A stretch of DNA of 64,000 nucleotides, from positions 297,789 to 361,788 of the forward strand of contig NW_006920890.1 of NCBI RefSeq assembly GCF_000417875.1, given 5' to 3'. This document shows positions 32,112-44,958 of the stretch, piece by piece. The DNA is from Pseudozyma flocculosa PF-1 (taxonomy: Eukaryota > Basidiomycota > Ustilaginomycetes > Ustilaginales > Ustilaginaceae). The notes under the pieces are model-generated. The model saw nothing but the letters and a program-made list of their open reading frames with translations. It had not been told where the DNA came from and made no database searches. How positions within the stretch are numbered: the first letter of the stretch is position 1; each line of letters opens with the position of its first letter. The translations under genes were made by a program, and so were the position numbers.

Positions 32112-33521
32112 AGATCGGAGGTCGCCGGTGGTCCCGTCCTCGATCCGTCGATGATAGAGCTTCGACGCCGGATGGCGTTGGCGGCGAGGATGTGGGGATA
32201 CGGGGGGAGGTGGTGGGGCGGTGCGTCTCGGGGTAAGGGTTCAACGGGGCCAGGCAGCAGCGATACGGAGTAATGCCACGACGAGGCTCCGTCACGTACT
32301 AGCCAGCGAAGCGAAAGAGTGGGGTTGGATTTCAGATGTTGACCTGATTGTACTGCGGCGACGACGACAACGACGGCGGCGACAGAGGCGGCGGCGGTGG
32401 CGGGGAGAGCGGGCATCTTGCGGCGAAATAGATAAAGAGGCACCTACAGTACTTCGCTTCTCGTCCCCCGTGCCTTGATTTGGCTCGCGGCCGATTGCGG
32501 CCATGCGGAAGGCGGTGAAAGAGCGGGTGTGACGTGCGTGCGCGATTTGCCAGCGAGAGCATAGAGGAGGCAGAGAAGCGCGCGATGGGTGCTGCGCGTA
32601 CACGGATCGAGGGCATGGTGGCGTGGCGTGGCGTGGCGTGTGGCTGCACCAGGCTGAGCAGCATGCCACAATGGGGCCGACGTCTTTACCCCGCAAAATC
32701 CACGCAAAAAGCGCGCGATGCGACGCAGCCCGGCCGCGGGTCGCCGCCGAACAGACAGCCAGAAAGACTAGGATGGGCGGCGAAAAGCAGCGACAGACGA
32801 GCAGGAGGGAGAGCGGGGCAGACGAAGAGCGGAGCGGGAGCCGGCAAGCCTCTGCCGAAGCCGAGTGGCTGGCTCTGGGGCTGCGCAGGCTAGGCTTGGG
32901 CTAAAGGCCGCCCCACTTTGCCATCCTCCTCCAGGCCTCTTTCCCTTTCCTTCCCCTGCCCGACCACGACCACGACTACGGACCACGACCACGACCACAG
33001 CAACGGCAGCGGTCACACAATAACAACGACCACCACCACGACAACAGCCGCCACGAATCCCGCCGCGCTTTCCGTCCAATCCACTTGCTGGCACAACTGC
33101 CAGAGTCGTGTTCTCCACTTCGTCGCCCGCTGATTCGTGATCCGATCCGATCCGACCACCATACCCAACCCAGCTGCCCGTCTGCCCACTTGCTCGCCTG
33201 CTCGCCTTTGCCCTTGCTCCCAACACCATCTCCACAGCACCCAGCCCCCTTCTCGACATCGCCCATCCTACCTAGGGCGGGCGCCGTTACATCCGCTTGA
33301 CTAGAGCACGGAGCCGCAGCCCACCCACGCCGGCCCGGTCCCTAGCTCATCATCGTCAAAGCGACCTCTACCCATCTCTGCCCACGTCCGCCCTCGTTTG
33401 GAAAGCACACAGCGCTGCTCTGCTCCGCAGCAGAGGTCGAGCGCTGCCTATGGGCACCTGGCCCACGTCGCAATAGCCGCAGCATCAGCGCGCTCTGTCG
33501 GCGCTCCGCGGCGACGTCTCG
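32112..33521. other. Intergenic region upstream of zinc-cluster regulator
   Basis: These 1.4 kb contain a GTGGC pentamer run (about 32617–32642), CGA/CAA-rich triplet stretches (32350–32405) and a pyrimidine-rich leader before the next gene. No gene is supported. Confidence 0.45.
32617..32642. repeat. GTGGC pentanucleotide repeat
   Basis: About five consecutive GTGGC units are present, another member of the pentamer repeat class scattered through the spacers of this window. Confidence 0.75.
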
Positions 33522-36500
33522 ATGGCCACCAACCACAGCTACACGTCCGAGGATGAGGCTCACGCCGCCACACAGCTCGCCACGCTCCGCGGCAGCGGAG
33601 ACGTCGCGCCCTTGACCTTTGGGTCCGCCGCCGCTGCCTCGCGCCCCGCTCCTGCGACCAGCGCCGCCACCGCCTCTGCCACAGCTGCGCCACCGACCTC
33701 ATCATCTCCGTACTCCATCGAAGCGGGTCCCTCGCAGTCCAAGCAGTTCAAGGCGGAAAAGACTGACAAGCTGCCTCGCAAGAACTCCACCGCCTCATCA
33801 CCGTCCAAGCCACGTCCGGACAAGACCGCCGACGATGCGGCCGACGCCAAGCACTGCAAGAAGCGCCGCAGGGTCGTCGTGGCATGCGACACCTGCCGCC
33901 GCAAGAAGGTCAAGTGCGAGGGGCTACCCAACCCGACCAACACCTGCATCAACTGCAACGCCTACAACTACCGGTGCACCTTCTCCAGCGAGCCGGACCG
34001 GTCGCGCGGAAAGTACGAGATTCTCGAGAGCAAGGTCGAGACGCTCCTCAGCGCGCTCCGCTCGGTCGCCCCGCACATCGCAGAGCAGTTTGAGAGGGGC
34101 GAGCTCACCATCACGGGCCCCAGCGGTGGCAGCGCGCCTCCGCAGAACGCGACGGGCTGGCGCAGCCTTCACAGCGCGCCGGACGGCGAGTACGACGAGC
34201 TGAACGGCGGCGGTGCCGGAGGAGGCAATGACGCCGATGCAACGGGCTCGGACCGCGCTGAGCGGGGCAACGATGGCCAAGGGCGGGGAGGGCGGCAGGG
34301 CTCCGAGCATCCGGGATCGCTGTCGGGCGAGGACGCGGCTGCCGCATCCGCCGCCGCTGCCGCCGCCGCCAGGAAAGAGAATGATCGCGACGCCCTCATC
34401 CCGGACGTCGAGGAAGGCCGGCCGCGGTACTTTGGACACTCGTCGACGTTCTCGCTGTTCCACTCGCTACCGGCCGGCAAGCACAGCCGGCCGCCGAGTC
34501 CGGGCAGCGCGCTTCCGCGTCCACGGCATCCGGGCACTCGACCGCAGATCTTTGACAGCTACGAGGCCAGCACGGCGCGCGCGCGTACGTCGGACGAAGC
34601 AGGCGGCGGCGCTGGCGGCAGTGGCGACGGCAAGAGCGTCCGCTTCTCCAAGGAGGCGCCGCGGCCGCTGCATCCGACCAATTCCAAAGAGTGGATCCAG
34701 CTTCTGAGGCGCAAGAACACGGTCGCCGTCGGCAGAGACGACCTCAATACCGAGGAGTGGCTCACGCGCTACACGCTACCCGCCGCTGACCTCGTCGCCG
34801 ATCTGCTGAAGCTCTATTTCGAGCGGCTCCATCCGCTGATGCCCATCGTCCACCGCCCCTCGCTCGAGCGTGACATTGCCACGGGCCGTGCCGACAAGGA
34901 TGTCGCCTTTCGAGGCATGGTCTTCACGCTGCTGACAATCGCCTCGCGCCACTCCAATGACCCGCGCGTCTATGCGGACCCCAATGACCCAGATACGGCC
35001 GGCGACCACTTTGCCGCAGCGAGCCGCCTCTACCACCAGGTCTACGCCGCCAGCCTGACCAACGTCCAGGTCATGATCCTCACGGCGACCTTTATGCACG
35101 GCGCCATCGGCCCGGGCGCCAGCTGGACGGTGCTCGGCGTGGCCATCCGCGCGCTCCACGACATTGGCCTGCACCAGGAGCGCGCCTACCGCGGCTTTAC
35201 TCCGTTCGACCAGGAGATCCGGCGCCGTGCGTTTTGGGGCGCCATGATCCTCGACGGCATCTTTTCGATCAACATGGGCCGCCCGCCGGGGCTGAGGCTC
35301 GAGGACTGCGACGTGCGCATGCCCCTCGACATCGACGACGACACGCTGGCACAATTCGAGGACGGCGGGCCCATTGTCGTCACCCAGCCGCCCGAGGGCC
35401 CGACGATCACCTCGGGCTTCATCCACATGATCAAGCTCAACATTCTGGCAAAGGACATTGTCAGCATCCTGTACACGCAGCGGTGGCGCGGCGAGGCCGG
35501 CAGGAAGCCGCCGCACAACGTGACCCGGCACGCGCCCGACTACAAGGACATGGCGCAGCTGTCCAAGCGGCTCGACCAGTGGGTCGCCGACACGCCCGAG
35601 CACCTGCGCACCCTCGACAGCCCCTACAAGCTGCAGGCGGGCCTGGTGCAGTGCGGCACCCACGACATCCGGCTCTACATCCTCAAGCCCTTCCTCGACC
35701 ACGCGGCGCTCAAAAAGATCCTCCACCCGCAGTGCTCGCACCACGCGCGCGAGTGCCTCAAGGTCGTCCTCGAGCTTTACGAGGGCGGCCACGTCACCGA
35801 CCTCGTCTTTATCTTCCAGCAGGCGCTGATGAGCACGGCGACGTTCATGATCACCGTGTGGCACGAGTGCCGCGACGTCGACCGGCTGGCCGAGGACAAC
35901 GACCTGATCGAGGCGACGCTGCGCACGTTTGGGTCATTTGACGACCGCTTCTTTTCCAAAATCTTCCGCCGCGCCCACCGCATCCTGCGCAACGTGGCCA
36001 CACGGACCATCCACACCATGAACTCGGACCAGCGCGAGCGGGTGAGCCGGCTGCTGCAGCGCGAGGGCGAGCTGGTGCCGTCGGTGCTGGCCGGCTCGAT
36101 GCTGCTGGGCCCGTCGACGCGGCTGATGCCGCCNNNNNNNNNNNNNNNNNNNNNNNNNNNNNNNNNNNNNNNNNNNNNNNNNNNNNNNNNNNNNNNNNNN
36201 NNNNNNNNNNNNNNNNNNNNNNNNNNNNNNNNNNNNNNNNNNNNNNNNNNNNNNNNNNNNNNNNNNNNNNNNNNNNNNNNNNNNNNNNNNNNNNNNNNNN
36301 NNNNNNNNNNNNNNNNNNNNNNNNNNNNNNNNNNNNNNNNNNNNNNNNNNNNNNNNNNNNNNNNNNNNNNNNNNNNNNNNNNNNNNNNNNNNNNNNNNNN
36401 NNNNNNNNNNNNNNNNNNNNNNNNNNNNNNNNNNNNNNNNNNNNNGGCGGCGTCGAGGTTCAACCGGCGGCCCAGCGGCGACGGCCTCAAGCACCACGTG

Positions 36501-37438
36501 TCGTCCCTGGCAGCCCCTGCGACGACCAGCGCAGCGTCGTCCATCATCCCGTCGTGGTCGCCCTGGGGGCCTGGCGCGCAGTCGCCGGCGCGGGGCAGCA
36601 CCGACTACGGCACCCCGGCCGGTGGGTCGATCAACGGTCTCGGCGGGTATGGGCCCATGGACGGCGGAGGGGATGCGGCCATGTCTTCGTCGTCGATCAA
36701 CGACGGCCACGGCGGCATGGCGGCCATGCAGCCGCAGTCTGCCCCGTCTTGGACGACAAACTCTGCGACCGCCACCAGCGGTGCCTCCAACGGCCACAGC
36801 CACGGTCACGGCCACGTCGGTGTCGGTGGCGGCGTCGATGGCAACGGTGGTGCCGGTCTGCATCCGGTCCCGTACGCCGACTCCCGTGGCATCCTGCCCC
36901 TCTTTACCCCTGCGCCCGAGGACGTGAGGTCGACGACGCACCAGCTCGAGGATCTGACGTGGACCGACTACTTTTCCAAGGTGCGTACGTCTGCCTCTTT
37001 CGCTTTCCCTCGAACTGCCTGCCCGCCTGCCTACGTTGAGAGTCGACGCAACGCAAGGCCATGCGCTGCGCTGCGACGCGCTGCGACGCGGTGCAATGCG
37101 AAGCGAGGCAGTGAGCGCGTGCGTGGGACCACGACGGAAGGAAGCTGACCGCACGGCCCCCCTTTCTCTCACCTGTTGCCTGTCTGCTTGGCCTTTGCGG
37201 CGTTCAGTTCCTCGACGACATCGGCGACGTCAGCCAGGCCGACGGCGCGATCCCGCCCGCCGTCGCCGCTGTGGGTTCTGGCCAGCACGCTGCCGGGATG
37301 ATGCCGGAACTGCCATTTGGGCTTGCGACGCCCGGTTCTTCAGTCTCGGTAGCCGGAGGAGGAGGAGGCGGAGGCGGTACCGGCACCGGCACCGGCGGAG
37401 GGGTAGGGGGCGGCACACCTCGTCGATACGCCATGTGA
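33522..37438 (+). CDS. Zn(2)-Cys(6) fungal transcription factor, interrupted by an assembly gap
   Basis: There are two exons, 33522–36980 and 37208–37438. The protein would be about 1229 aa if the 312 unknown bases are counted. The zinc cluster has ligands C122, C125, C132, C142, C145 and C152 (ACDTCRRKKVKCEG, then CINCNAYNYRC), followed by a coiled-coil-like helix (KYEILESKVETLLSALRSVA). A fungal-specific regulatory domain runs from about residue 420 to 720 (LLKLYFERLHPLMPIVHRPS, IRRRAFWGAMILDGIFSINM, GRPPG). The C-terminal part is Gly/Ser/His-rich. The frame is the same on both sides of the gap, so the gap length may be right, but its sequence is missing. The intron acceptor joins DYFSK to FLDDIGDVSQ. 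Target genes are unknown. Confidence 0.85.
36134..36445. other. Assembly gap (312 N)
   Basis: A run of 312 unknown bases lies inside the coding region of the zinc-cluster regulator, in a Pro/Ala-coding GC-rich context. Its length is divisible by three and the downstream frame is intact. Confidence 0.99.
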
Positions 37439-38575
37439 TGGTGCCCGGTGAGGCCAGGTCAGGCCGCGCCAGGCGTGCATGCATGTGTGCATACTGAGTA
37501 GGGCGCCCTTCGGTCAGTGCGCTGCTAGGGAAGGAGAAGCAAGGTGTACGGAACCCGCTCGTGCACGATCTCGCTCCCTTTGTCGCCCTCTGTCCCCATC
37601 GTGTCTACATCTCTCCTAGCCCACGGTTTGCACAGGCAGGCAGGCACACCATCGACGGTAGTACAGAACGTGCACGACCGCGACGATGGCGATCGGTAGA
37701 GCGGTGTGGCGGTACATTGCTTCGAGGCGGCGAATGGGGCCTGGCGCATCGATGCGACTTTACAGTCTGAAGGACTAAGACTGGTACGGGCGTCGAGGGC
37801 GTTGAGAAACATTGATTCCGCCCGGCCGATATGGGCTTGCTTGCGCCGTGCCCTTCTTGGCTTGGCTTGGCTTGGCTCGCCAGACCAGGCGGCTCTGTTT
37901 AGACACAGGCGGAAAGGCACCCCATCCATGATCATCGTCGGTCGGTTCTTTGTTGGTGCAGTAAAGGGTAGCGTAGCCCAACCCCCCCTCCTCGCCGCTC
38001 CTTGCCGCCTTTCTCTGTGTTCTGTTTGCGAGGACGTCGTGTCGTCATGCTCGTCGCGGATCGCCAGATTGCGCAGACAAGGTAGAAGGCAGCTAGCAGA
38101 GAAGAGCCGTAGATCGAGCTCGAGATACGTTGCTTCCTGAATGCACGTACGTACATCCCGCACGCTGGGCTACGCTAGGCTGGAGCTCAAGCCGCGGGCG
38201 ATGCGATGGCGGCGGGGGTGTGTGTGGAAGGTGCGGCGCGGTGTGCGTACCGACCCCCTGCGTCGAGCTTGGCTTGCTTGCTTGCCCTTGCCCTGGTTGT
38301 GCATTCCAGCTGGCCTCGGTGCTGCCCCCTGCGTGCGTGCAGTTGGCTGGTAGCCTAGCTTGCTTGCCTTGCCTTGCCCGGCCAGAGCTTGCCTCTCTTC
38401 CTGCCCTGGGGCCGCCGCGCGTCAGGAAAACGGGGGCCAGCTCAGGGCTCAGGCTAGGGCCGAGCGAGATGAACGCGCCCCCCCCCCCTCTGGCCAGCCT
38501 GCCCGCCTGCCTGCCCGACCTAGCCTGGCCTTGAGCTCGGCTGGCGGGCCGGCGCGTCGGCGATCCCGCCCAAAA

Positions 38576-38600
38576 CCTCGCCTCGCCTCGCCTCGCCTCG
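38576..38600. repeat. CCTCG pentanucleotide repeat
   Basis: Five perfect CCTCG units. A CTTGG array of similar length lies at 37857–37877. Confidence 0.85.
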
Positions 38601-38673
38601 AGCCGCTCGGGTCGTGGCCGTGCCTGGCGCTGATCTCGCTCTCATATCGGTAGATGGATCTTGACCGCTTCTT

Positions 38674-38675
38674 CT

Positions 38676-38707
<32 letters not shown>
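38674..38707. repeat. GTC trinucleotide repeat
   Basis: About ten to eleven consecutive GTC/TCG triplets lie in non-coding DNA. Confidence 0.8.
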
Positions 38708-38710
<3 letters not shown>

Positions 38711-39334
38711 GTCTTGGCCAGAGAGAGCGATGCTGATGACCTGGCAGGCAGGTCTTTGGCTCTAGCTCTGGCGACCCACCTGCAAGAAGGCCGGTCGTCG
38801 TACGTTGCGCCGTCGGTGGTACGGGTGTCGGGAAGTGGGCGCGTATCATGGCACCGTACGTCGGTGGCTGGACGCCGTCACACGCACGTACGCTACGCTG
38901 CACCATCGTATCGTTGCTGCCCCTTTGCGTCTGAAGCTTAGCTTGTCGATGATCGCGGCGTTGCACCCACCCGCGAAGATCGAGGGCGGGCGTTCCGATA
39001 TACACGCGCACGCAACCAAGGCAGGCCGCCTGGAAAGGGGGCCGGCCGAGCCGCAACAACCAACCTGCAGGCGGGCGTTCCTCCCTTTGGCAGGCCCGCC
39101 CGGGGGCCAGAGGGGAAAAAAGACAGGCAGGCAGGCCAAAAAGCAAGCTTGCATGCGCTGCTAGGCCTGGAGAGGCCGGGGGGCTGCGCTGCCAGCTGAG
39201 GTTTTGGAATTCAGGATTTTGTGCGTCTGGCCTGGCTGTGCGAGGTTGGGCGTGCTGGCAGGCAGGCTGGGCGGCTGTCTGCCTGCGTCGGCTCTTCGCG
39301 TCGGCCGCCGCCTGCCGCCCAGACTAGCCTGGCG

Positions 39335-39352
39335 CCTGGCCTGGCCTGGCCT
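39335..39352. repeat. GGCCT pentanucleotide repeat
   Basis: Three or more units form the reverse complement of the AGGCC arrays seen at 5043, 11651 and 22168. Confidence 0.7.
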
Positions 39353-40257
39353 CGGGCTGAAGCGGCCAACGCGCATCCCTCGCTGGCCTCCGAGACGAGA
39401 GCATGGCACAAGGGCCTGCTGGCGCCCCCCCTTTGCTCGCCACCATCGCCCTGCCGTAGGCTGTCCTGCCTCCTCGTCCCCCCCGCTCCGCGTTCTTGAT
39501 CCATCTCACCCACCCCTCCGTCTCCATCTTCTTCGCCATCGCATCCCGACGCCGCTGCCGCCCCTCCCGTCCATTTCTTTCACCCCCTTCGCGCGTGCTC
39601 GACCCCCCCTTCTGCCCCTCTTCCGTCGACTCACCACCCTCTTCGCCCCTCGCTCCCCTCCGATCCTCGTTTCGCTTCTCGGTTCGCCATCGTGCTGGTC
39701 ATCCTGGTCGAACCTCGTCCGCCCATACCCTGTTCTTCTTCTCCTCGCACCCCCCTCACCCTGCAACAGCGATCAACCCACCGCACCACCAACCAACCCA
39801 CCCCGTCGCTGCCTCGCCCCGAGGCCCCGCTCATTCACCACAACGCCTGCCTGCGCAATTGTCGGCTTCACCAGCCCCGAAGACCCCGAACGGCATCCAT
39901 CGATCCTTGTCTTCTGCCGTCCACCTCCGACCCATCGCGGCACTCACGCCCTCGCTCATTTCGGGCCGACTCACTATTCGCTGGACGGAAACACGCCTCC
40001 GACCTACGCTCCGCTCTATCTACCCTTCATCTGGAGACCACCAGCGTCCCTCATCACAACCGGCGACTCTCACGGGTCCTCGACATTTCTCGTCCTCCTC
40101 ATCCTCCCTTTCGGTCCCACACCATCACAGGTAGCCTCCTCGTAGGCCGCCTGAGACGACAGCATCGCGCGACACCACCTCGTGCAAGCTCAGGTCCGGC
40201 TCTTGACTCGCCCACCATCGAGCACCGCTGACTGGCGCGCCCGACCGCTTCGTCGTC

Positions 40258-43200
40258 ATGAGCTCGTCATCAACCTCAGAGGGCGCTCGAGCTCGCGACG
40301 AGCAGATCCTCGCAGCCAAGAAGAAGGTGAGCCTGCCTGCCACCTCCCGAGCTCTGCCTATCTCGCGCCGCGCGTCCACTCACACCCGCTTTCTCTACCC
40401 TTGCCTCCTGCTTCCGTGGCACGCGTCTTAACAGCTCAAGAGCTTCCGTGCCAAGCAAGCCCAGATGGCGCGAGCTCAGTCCACTGCTTCGACCAGCGCC
40501 AAGCCCGTCGTCGACGTGGCTGCCCCCCTTATGGCCGAGCTCGATGCCCAGAGCCAACAAAATACCTGCAGACATAGCCGGACCGCCTCGCGCGGTGGTC
40601 ATGGCCGCGGGCATTCGCGAGCCGGATCCATCTCCATCACCGGCCAGGCATTAGCATCCCAGGTGGCCGCCTCTGCAGCCGTGTCGACGAGTTCCCGGCC
40701 GTTTTCGACCCACAACGCCTCGGCCAGCCACCTTCGATCCCACTCCCGCTCGGGCTCGCGGAGTCTTGCCACCCGCTCGCGACCAAACAGCCTTCTGCTC
40801 GGCGGCCGCAAGGACGACGCGGTGCTGCTTGCGGTCGAGCACCCCGCCGGCGTCGACCCGCTCGGCGACTGGCGCGATGTGTCTGGTTCCCCCCTGCAGT
40901 CGTCTGGGACGGCTGCGGATCGATCCCAGCAGATCGCCGACGCATCCTCGCTCTTCACGCGGCCGACACCCGCTGCGGATCCGGAATCTGCAGCAGGTCC
41001 AGCCTCGACGGCATCGACCTCGAAGCAGGAACGGCGCCAGAGCCGGCACGCTCGCAGGACCAGCGTCGCCACCAAGCGCGAGAGCATGGAGATCATGGGA
41101 GGCATCGGGCTGGGTGTCGCCGTTTCGCCCTCGTACGATTCGCTCGCCTCGAGCCGCCGCCGCAGCTCCAGGATGTCCGGGCTCCCATCGGCGAGCGTCC
41201 TGTTCGGAGTGCCCGACGCCAGCGACGGTAGCAAGCCGTCGCAGCCTAACTGGGACTGGAAGACTGCGTTCGCCAACGCGGAAGCCGAAGAGCCGGAAAA
41301 CGAAGAAGGTCGCTTGACGGCGCTCGAAAAGCTCGAAGGTCGCGTGCAACCGGCCGCGATCCCGGCTGGCGGCCAGTCTGGTTCTCAGTCCTGGCAGTCT
41401 CGCCGCATCTCTGGCCACCAGCGGCAGAGCAGCGTGCAGCTGCCCAGCTTCGACGACATGCACGGCAGCGACGGCATGGACCGTCGCGCGAGCATCCAGC
41501 TCCTCGAGTCAAACGAGAAGACGACATCAGAGGCGTCGTCGCCCGGCGCGCGCGAAGGCCGCCGCGGCAGCCTGACCGCACCCGCCACCAACTCGCTCCC
41601 GCCCAGGTCGCCCACCTCGCCCCTGACGCTCATCACGTCAAAGCGCCCCGGCTCGATGATTGTGCACCCGGAAGCCATCCAGCCCGAGGGCCTCGGCACC
41701 CTGATGGAGGAAGAGGAGGAGGAGGAGTCGCTGTCGCCGGTCCGCGAGCGAAGGAGCTTCGACACGCCCCTAAGCGGCTCGTCTAGCCTCGACGATGAGT
41801 TGCGCAGGCAGAGACGTGCCGCCGAGGAGGAGACCATCAAGAAGAACCGCCGTGCCAGCTTGACGCCGCGACCGCTCAAGCTCAAGTCCCGGCCACCGAG
41901 CCTGTACCTTGCGCCCAGCTTCGGCGCCATGTCGGCCAGCCACTCGCTCCCCACGCTGAGCCACTCCAACCCCAACTCTTCCGGCATCGCCAGCCCTTAC
42001 TCGAACGACACGGACAAGACGCCGCGCCTTGAGAGCGACGCGCTGCTGCCGTCGGAGCCGCTGACGCCCAAAGTTGTCGACGACGCGCCCGCGAGGGACT
42101 CTCCGACCCTGGTCAAGAGTTGGTCGTTCGCCAACGCCCAGCAGAAACTCGCCAGCCAGGCTGCGACCGATGTGACCCCGGAGAGCAGCACCGACTCGGC
42201 AGTGCAGCGCGAGGTCACCCGCGCCTACCGCACCTCGATGGTCTTCAGCCCTCCGACGACCAACGTGCCAACGGCCGGTCCGCCCGCGCCTCGCGAGCGT
42301 CAGGGCATGCGCACGCTGAGGCTCGGCAGCCACCAGTCTTCGCTCGCGTCCCTCAGCTCCGTCGCAGAGTCGAACGTCTCGTCCTCGGACAGCATCGGCC
42401 AATCGATCGCTTCGAACCGTCGGCGCAACAGCATCATCCGCGCAGACTCTGGTTCCGTCACGCTCACGCAGGAGGAGCTCGGTAACGGACTGCCCAGCTC
42501 CGCGACGCCGAGGAACGCGCGCCGGAGCTCGATCCACTACAAGCCGTCCGGCCAGCACAGCGCCAGCGATTCGGTGGGCGGGCACTTTGCCACCCCTTCG
42601 CTCGCCAGCCTCGGTGGCGTGCCGATGGCCGTGCACGACGAGCTCAAGGCCAAGGCCAGCCGCGACGCTGCTCTGCTCGAGAGCACCAAGGACCAGCTCG
42701 AACGTCTGCAACGCGAGCTGGTGCTTGAGACCGAGCGCAGCGCGCGCGAGTTCGCTGAGCTCAAGCAGTCCAGCGGACAGGAGCAGACCGCCCTCCGGTC
42801 GCGTGTCGATGAACTCGAGACCGCCGTCGCGGAGGCCACGCAGAAGGTCGCGGAGCTGGAGCGCGAGCTGTGCGCCACGCGGGAGACGATTGAAGATCTC
42901 GAGGCGGAGCGAGACGTCCTGCGGGACGACGTCGAGGGATGGCGATCGCGCTGCCAGGACACCGAAAAGAGCCTCCGAAGCGAGCGCTCCAAGCTCGACG
43001 ACCAACGCAAGCTCAAGAACGCCGCCAAGCTTCGGATCCACCAGCTGACCCAGGCGCTGGAGAAGGAAGGCATCGCCATCCCCGCCGACGAGGTCAACGT
43101 CGTCCAGGCACTCGACGAGATCCAGCTCGACGTCGTCTCCGTCCTGCGCAGCCCCGCGCTCGGCTCGGCCAGCCCCGTCCTGGGCGGCGGCTACTTTTCG

Positions 43201-44958
43201 CCCGCCGCGGCCGACCCGCCGCCGATGACGATCAAGCTGCTCGCCGACATGCGCCAGCAAATCTTCAACCTTGCTGGCAGCCTCGAGCATGAGCGATCCG
43301 AGCACCTCAAGGCCAAGGACGAGCTCGCTCGCCTGCGCGAGGAGCAGCTGCAAAGGAGCCAGTCGTGGACCAGCGCCAGCTTCGCCACCTCGGACACCGC
43401 CGACGAGATCCGTGAGAGCCACCGCGACCTGCCCGCATCGGGCGGTCCGACCCCGGAGAGGAGGCGCACCAGCAGCGGCGCCTCGGTTGTCGGCAAGAAC
43501 AAGCGCCACGTCTTTGCCTACGACAGCAGCATGGGCAGCTTTGGCCAAAGCACCACCAGCCTCGGGTCCGCCAGCATGTCGATGACGACCGAGGAGCCGG
43601 CCACCGACGACGAGCGCAGCCATGGCTCGCCATCGACCAAGCAACCCTTCCTGGAAGCGGACGAGGCAGCCACCGGCCTGGGCATGGGCTCGTTGCAGAC
43701 GCTCGACGAGATCGAGGAGGTCTCGGAAAGCGGCGTCGAGGACAGCAGCACCGCCGGCGTCAGCACCGACAGCACCGACGAGGACCGCCAACCTGTCGAG
43801 ATGGAGACTGACCGGACGTGGGCCGACATCGAGGCCGGCATTGTTGATGACCGCCCAAGCCTCGACGTCTCCGAGTCGAGCTTTGGCGACCGCCAATACG
43901 AGGATGCCGCTTCGCCGATGCCGCTGCACTCGGAGAAGTTCTCGTCGCCTATGCACAGCCCGGCTCCGCCGTCGTCGTCGGCGACATTCGTCCCGCACCC
44001 GGGCAACCCGAACCACGGCTTCCGCTCGACGGGCAGCTCGCTCGAGAGCAACGACGGGCCGGCGACGCCTCCGCTCGACCACCATCACAACCGCTTCCTC
44101 GGCGACGATGCCAGCACGGCGTCTAGTCGGTGCCCCAGCCCGCGGCCGGAGTTTATCCCTGACTGGAACTTTGAGATGGCGATCCGGCGCGGTCGCCTGT
44201 CGCGCTCCGACAAGAAGGACGCCGCCATCGAGGACTTCTTTGGCATAATGCACGAGGGCAGCCTGCCACCCCTGACGACGTCGCAGGAGCCCATCGACAT
44301 GCCTCCGATCCGCCTCAACGCCAGGGGCGAGGCTGCCATTGTCCCGCGCAGTACCGGCACGCGCGTCGCCTCGACCGTCGGCCGACGACCGCCGGTGGCC
44401 AGGAGCGCCTACGCGCGCGAGAGCTTCTCGGAGAGCAGCGGCAGCCCCTACGGCAGCTTCCAGGCGCGCGGCGGCGACCACGAGTCGTTCTCGGCCGCCT
44501 CGAGCGCCGCTGCGTTTGGCTCGCGGGCGCTGAGCCGGATGAGCCTCCAGGGCCTTACGAGCGCATTCAGCGGGCTCAGCGGCTACCTGACCAACCAGAG
44601 CGGTGCAGCCGTCACCGCCGCGGCGGCCGCCACCAAGATGTGCGGACCCGGAGAGATGGCCGAGGCCGACAGCGTCCATGCCAGCCTGAGCTGGACGGCG
44701 CAGCGACGTGCATTCGAGGATGGCAACGCCGAGGCCGAGGCCGAAGCCGCCGCCTTCTATGGTCCCAGGTCGGCCAACTCGCTCTTTGCCCGCGACATGG
44801 TCCCTTCCCCCGACGCCTTCTCGACCTCGAGCAAGGCCAGGAAGACCGCATCTCGAGCGTTTGTCGATGCCGCGACCATCCCTCCGCCGATGGCCACGCC
44901 CGTGTGGCAGCTCGACTTTAGCCGCTCGTCGATGGGCGGGCCTGTCTTTAGCCTATGA
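40258..44958 (+). CDS. Large Ser-rich coiled-coil protein of unknown function
   Basis: There are two exons, 40258–40326 and 40435–44958 (1530 aa). The first exon encodes MSSSSTSEGARARDEQILAA plus KKK. The second continues LKSFRAKQAQMA, a short basic helix also seen at the start of other fungal coiled-coil proteins. Long disordered Ser/Pro/Arg tracts with many SP/TP sites surround one clear coiled coil at about residues 730–890 (for example STKDQLERLQRELVLETERS and VAELERELCATRETIEDLEA). The C-terminal third has a better-conserved-looking block (FIPDWNFEMAIRRGRLSRSD followed by KKDAAIEDFFGIMHEGSLPP). I cannot assign a family; a scaffold or cytoskeletal/Golgi role is conceivable. A 969-codon antisense frame overlaps it and is a composition shadow. 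Confidence 0.8.

Larger units (their letters stand above)
37439..40257. other. Long intergenic region rich in short repeats
   Basis: These 2.8 kb have no supported gene. They hold CTTGG (37857–37877), CCTCG (38576–38600) and GGCCT (39335–39352) pentamer runs and a GTC triplet run (about 38674–38707). A strongly pyrimidine-rich leader (about 39420–40257) precedes the next gene. All open frames here are short or Pro/Arg/Ser-rich artefacts of base composition. Confidence 0.5.

Noticed and set aside
41770..44679. A 969-codon open frame on the minus strand
   Set aside because: It lies wholly antisense to the coiled-coil gene. Its protein is Arg/Ala/Gly/Val-rich with no domain, as expected from high GC and third-position bias.
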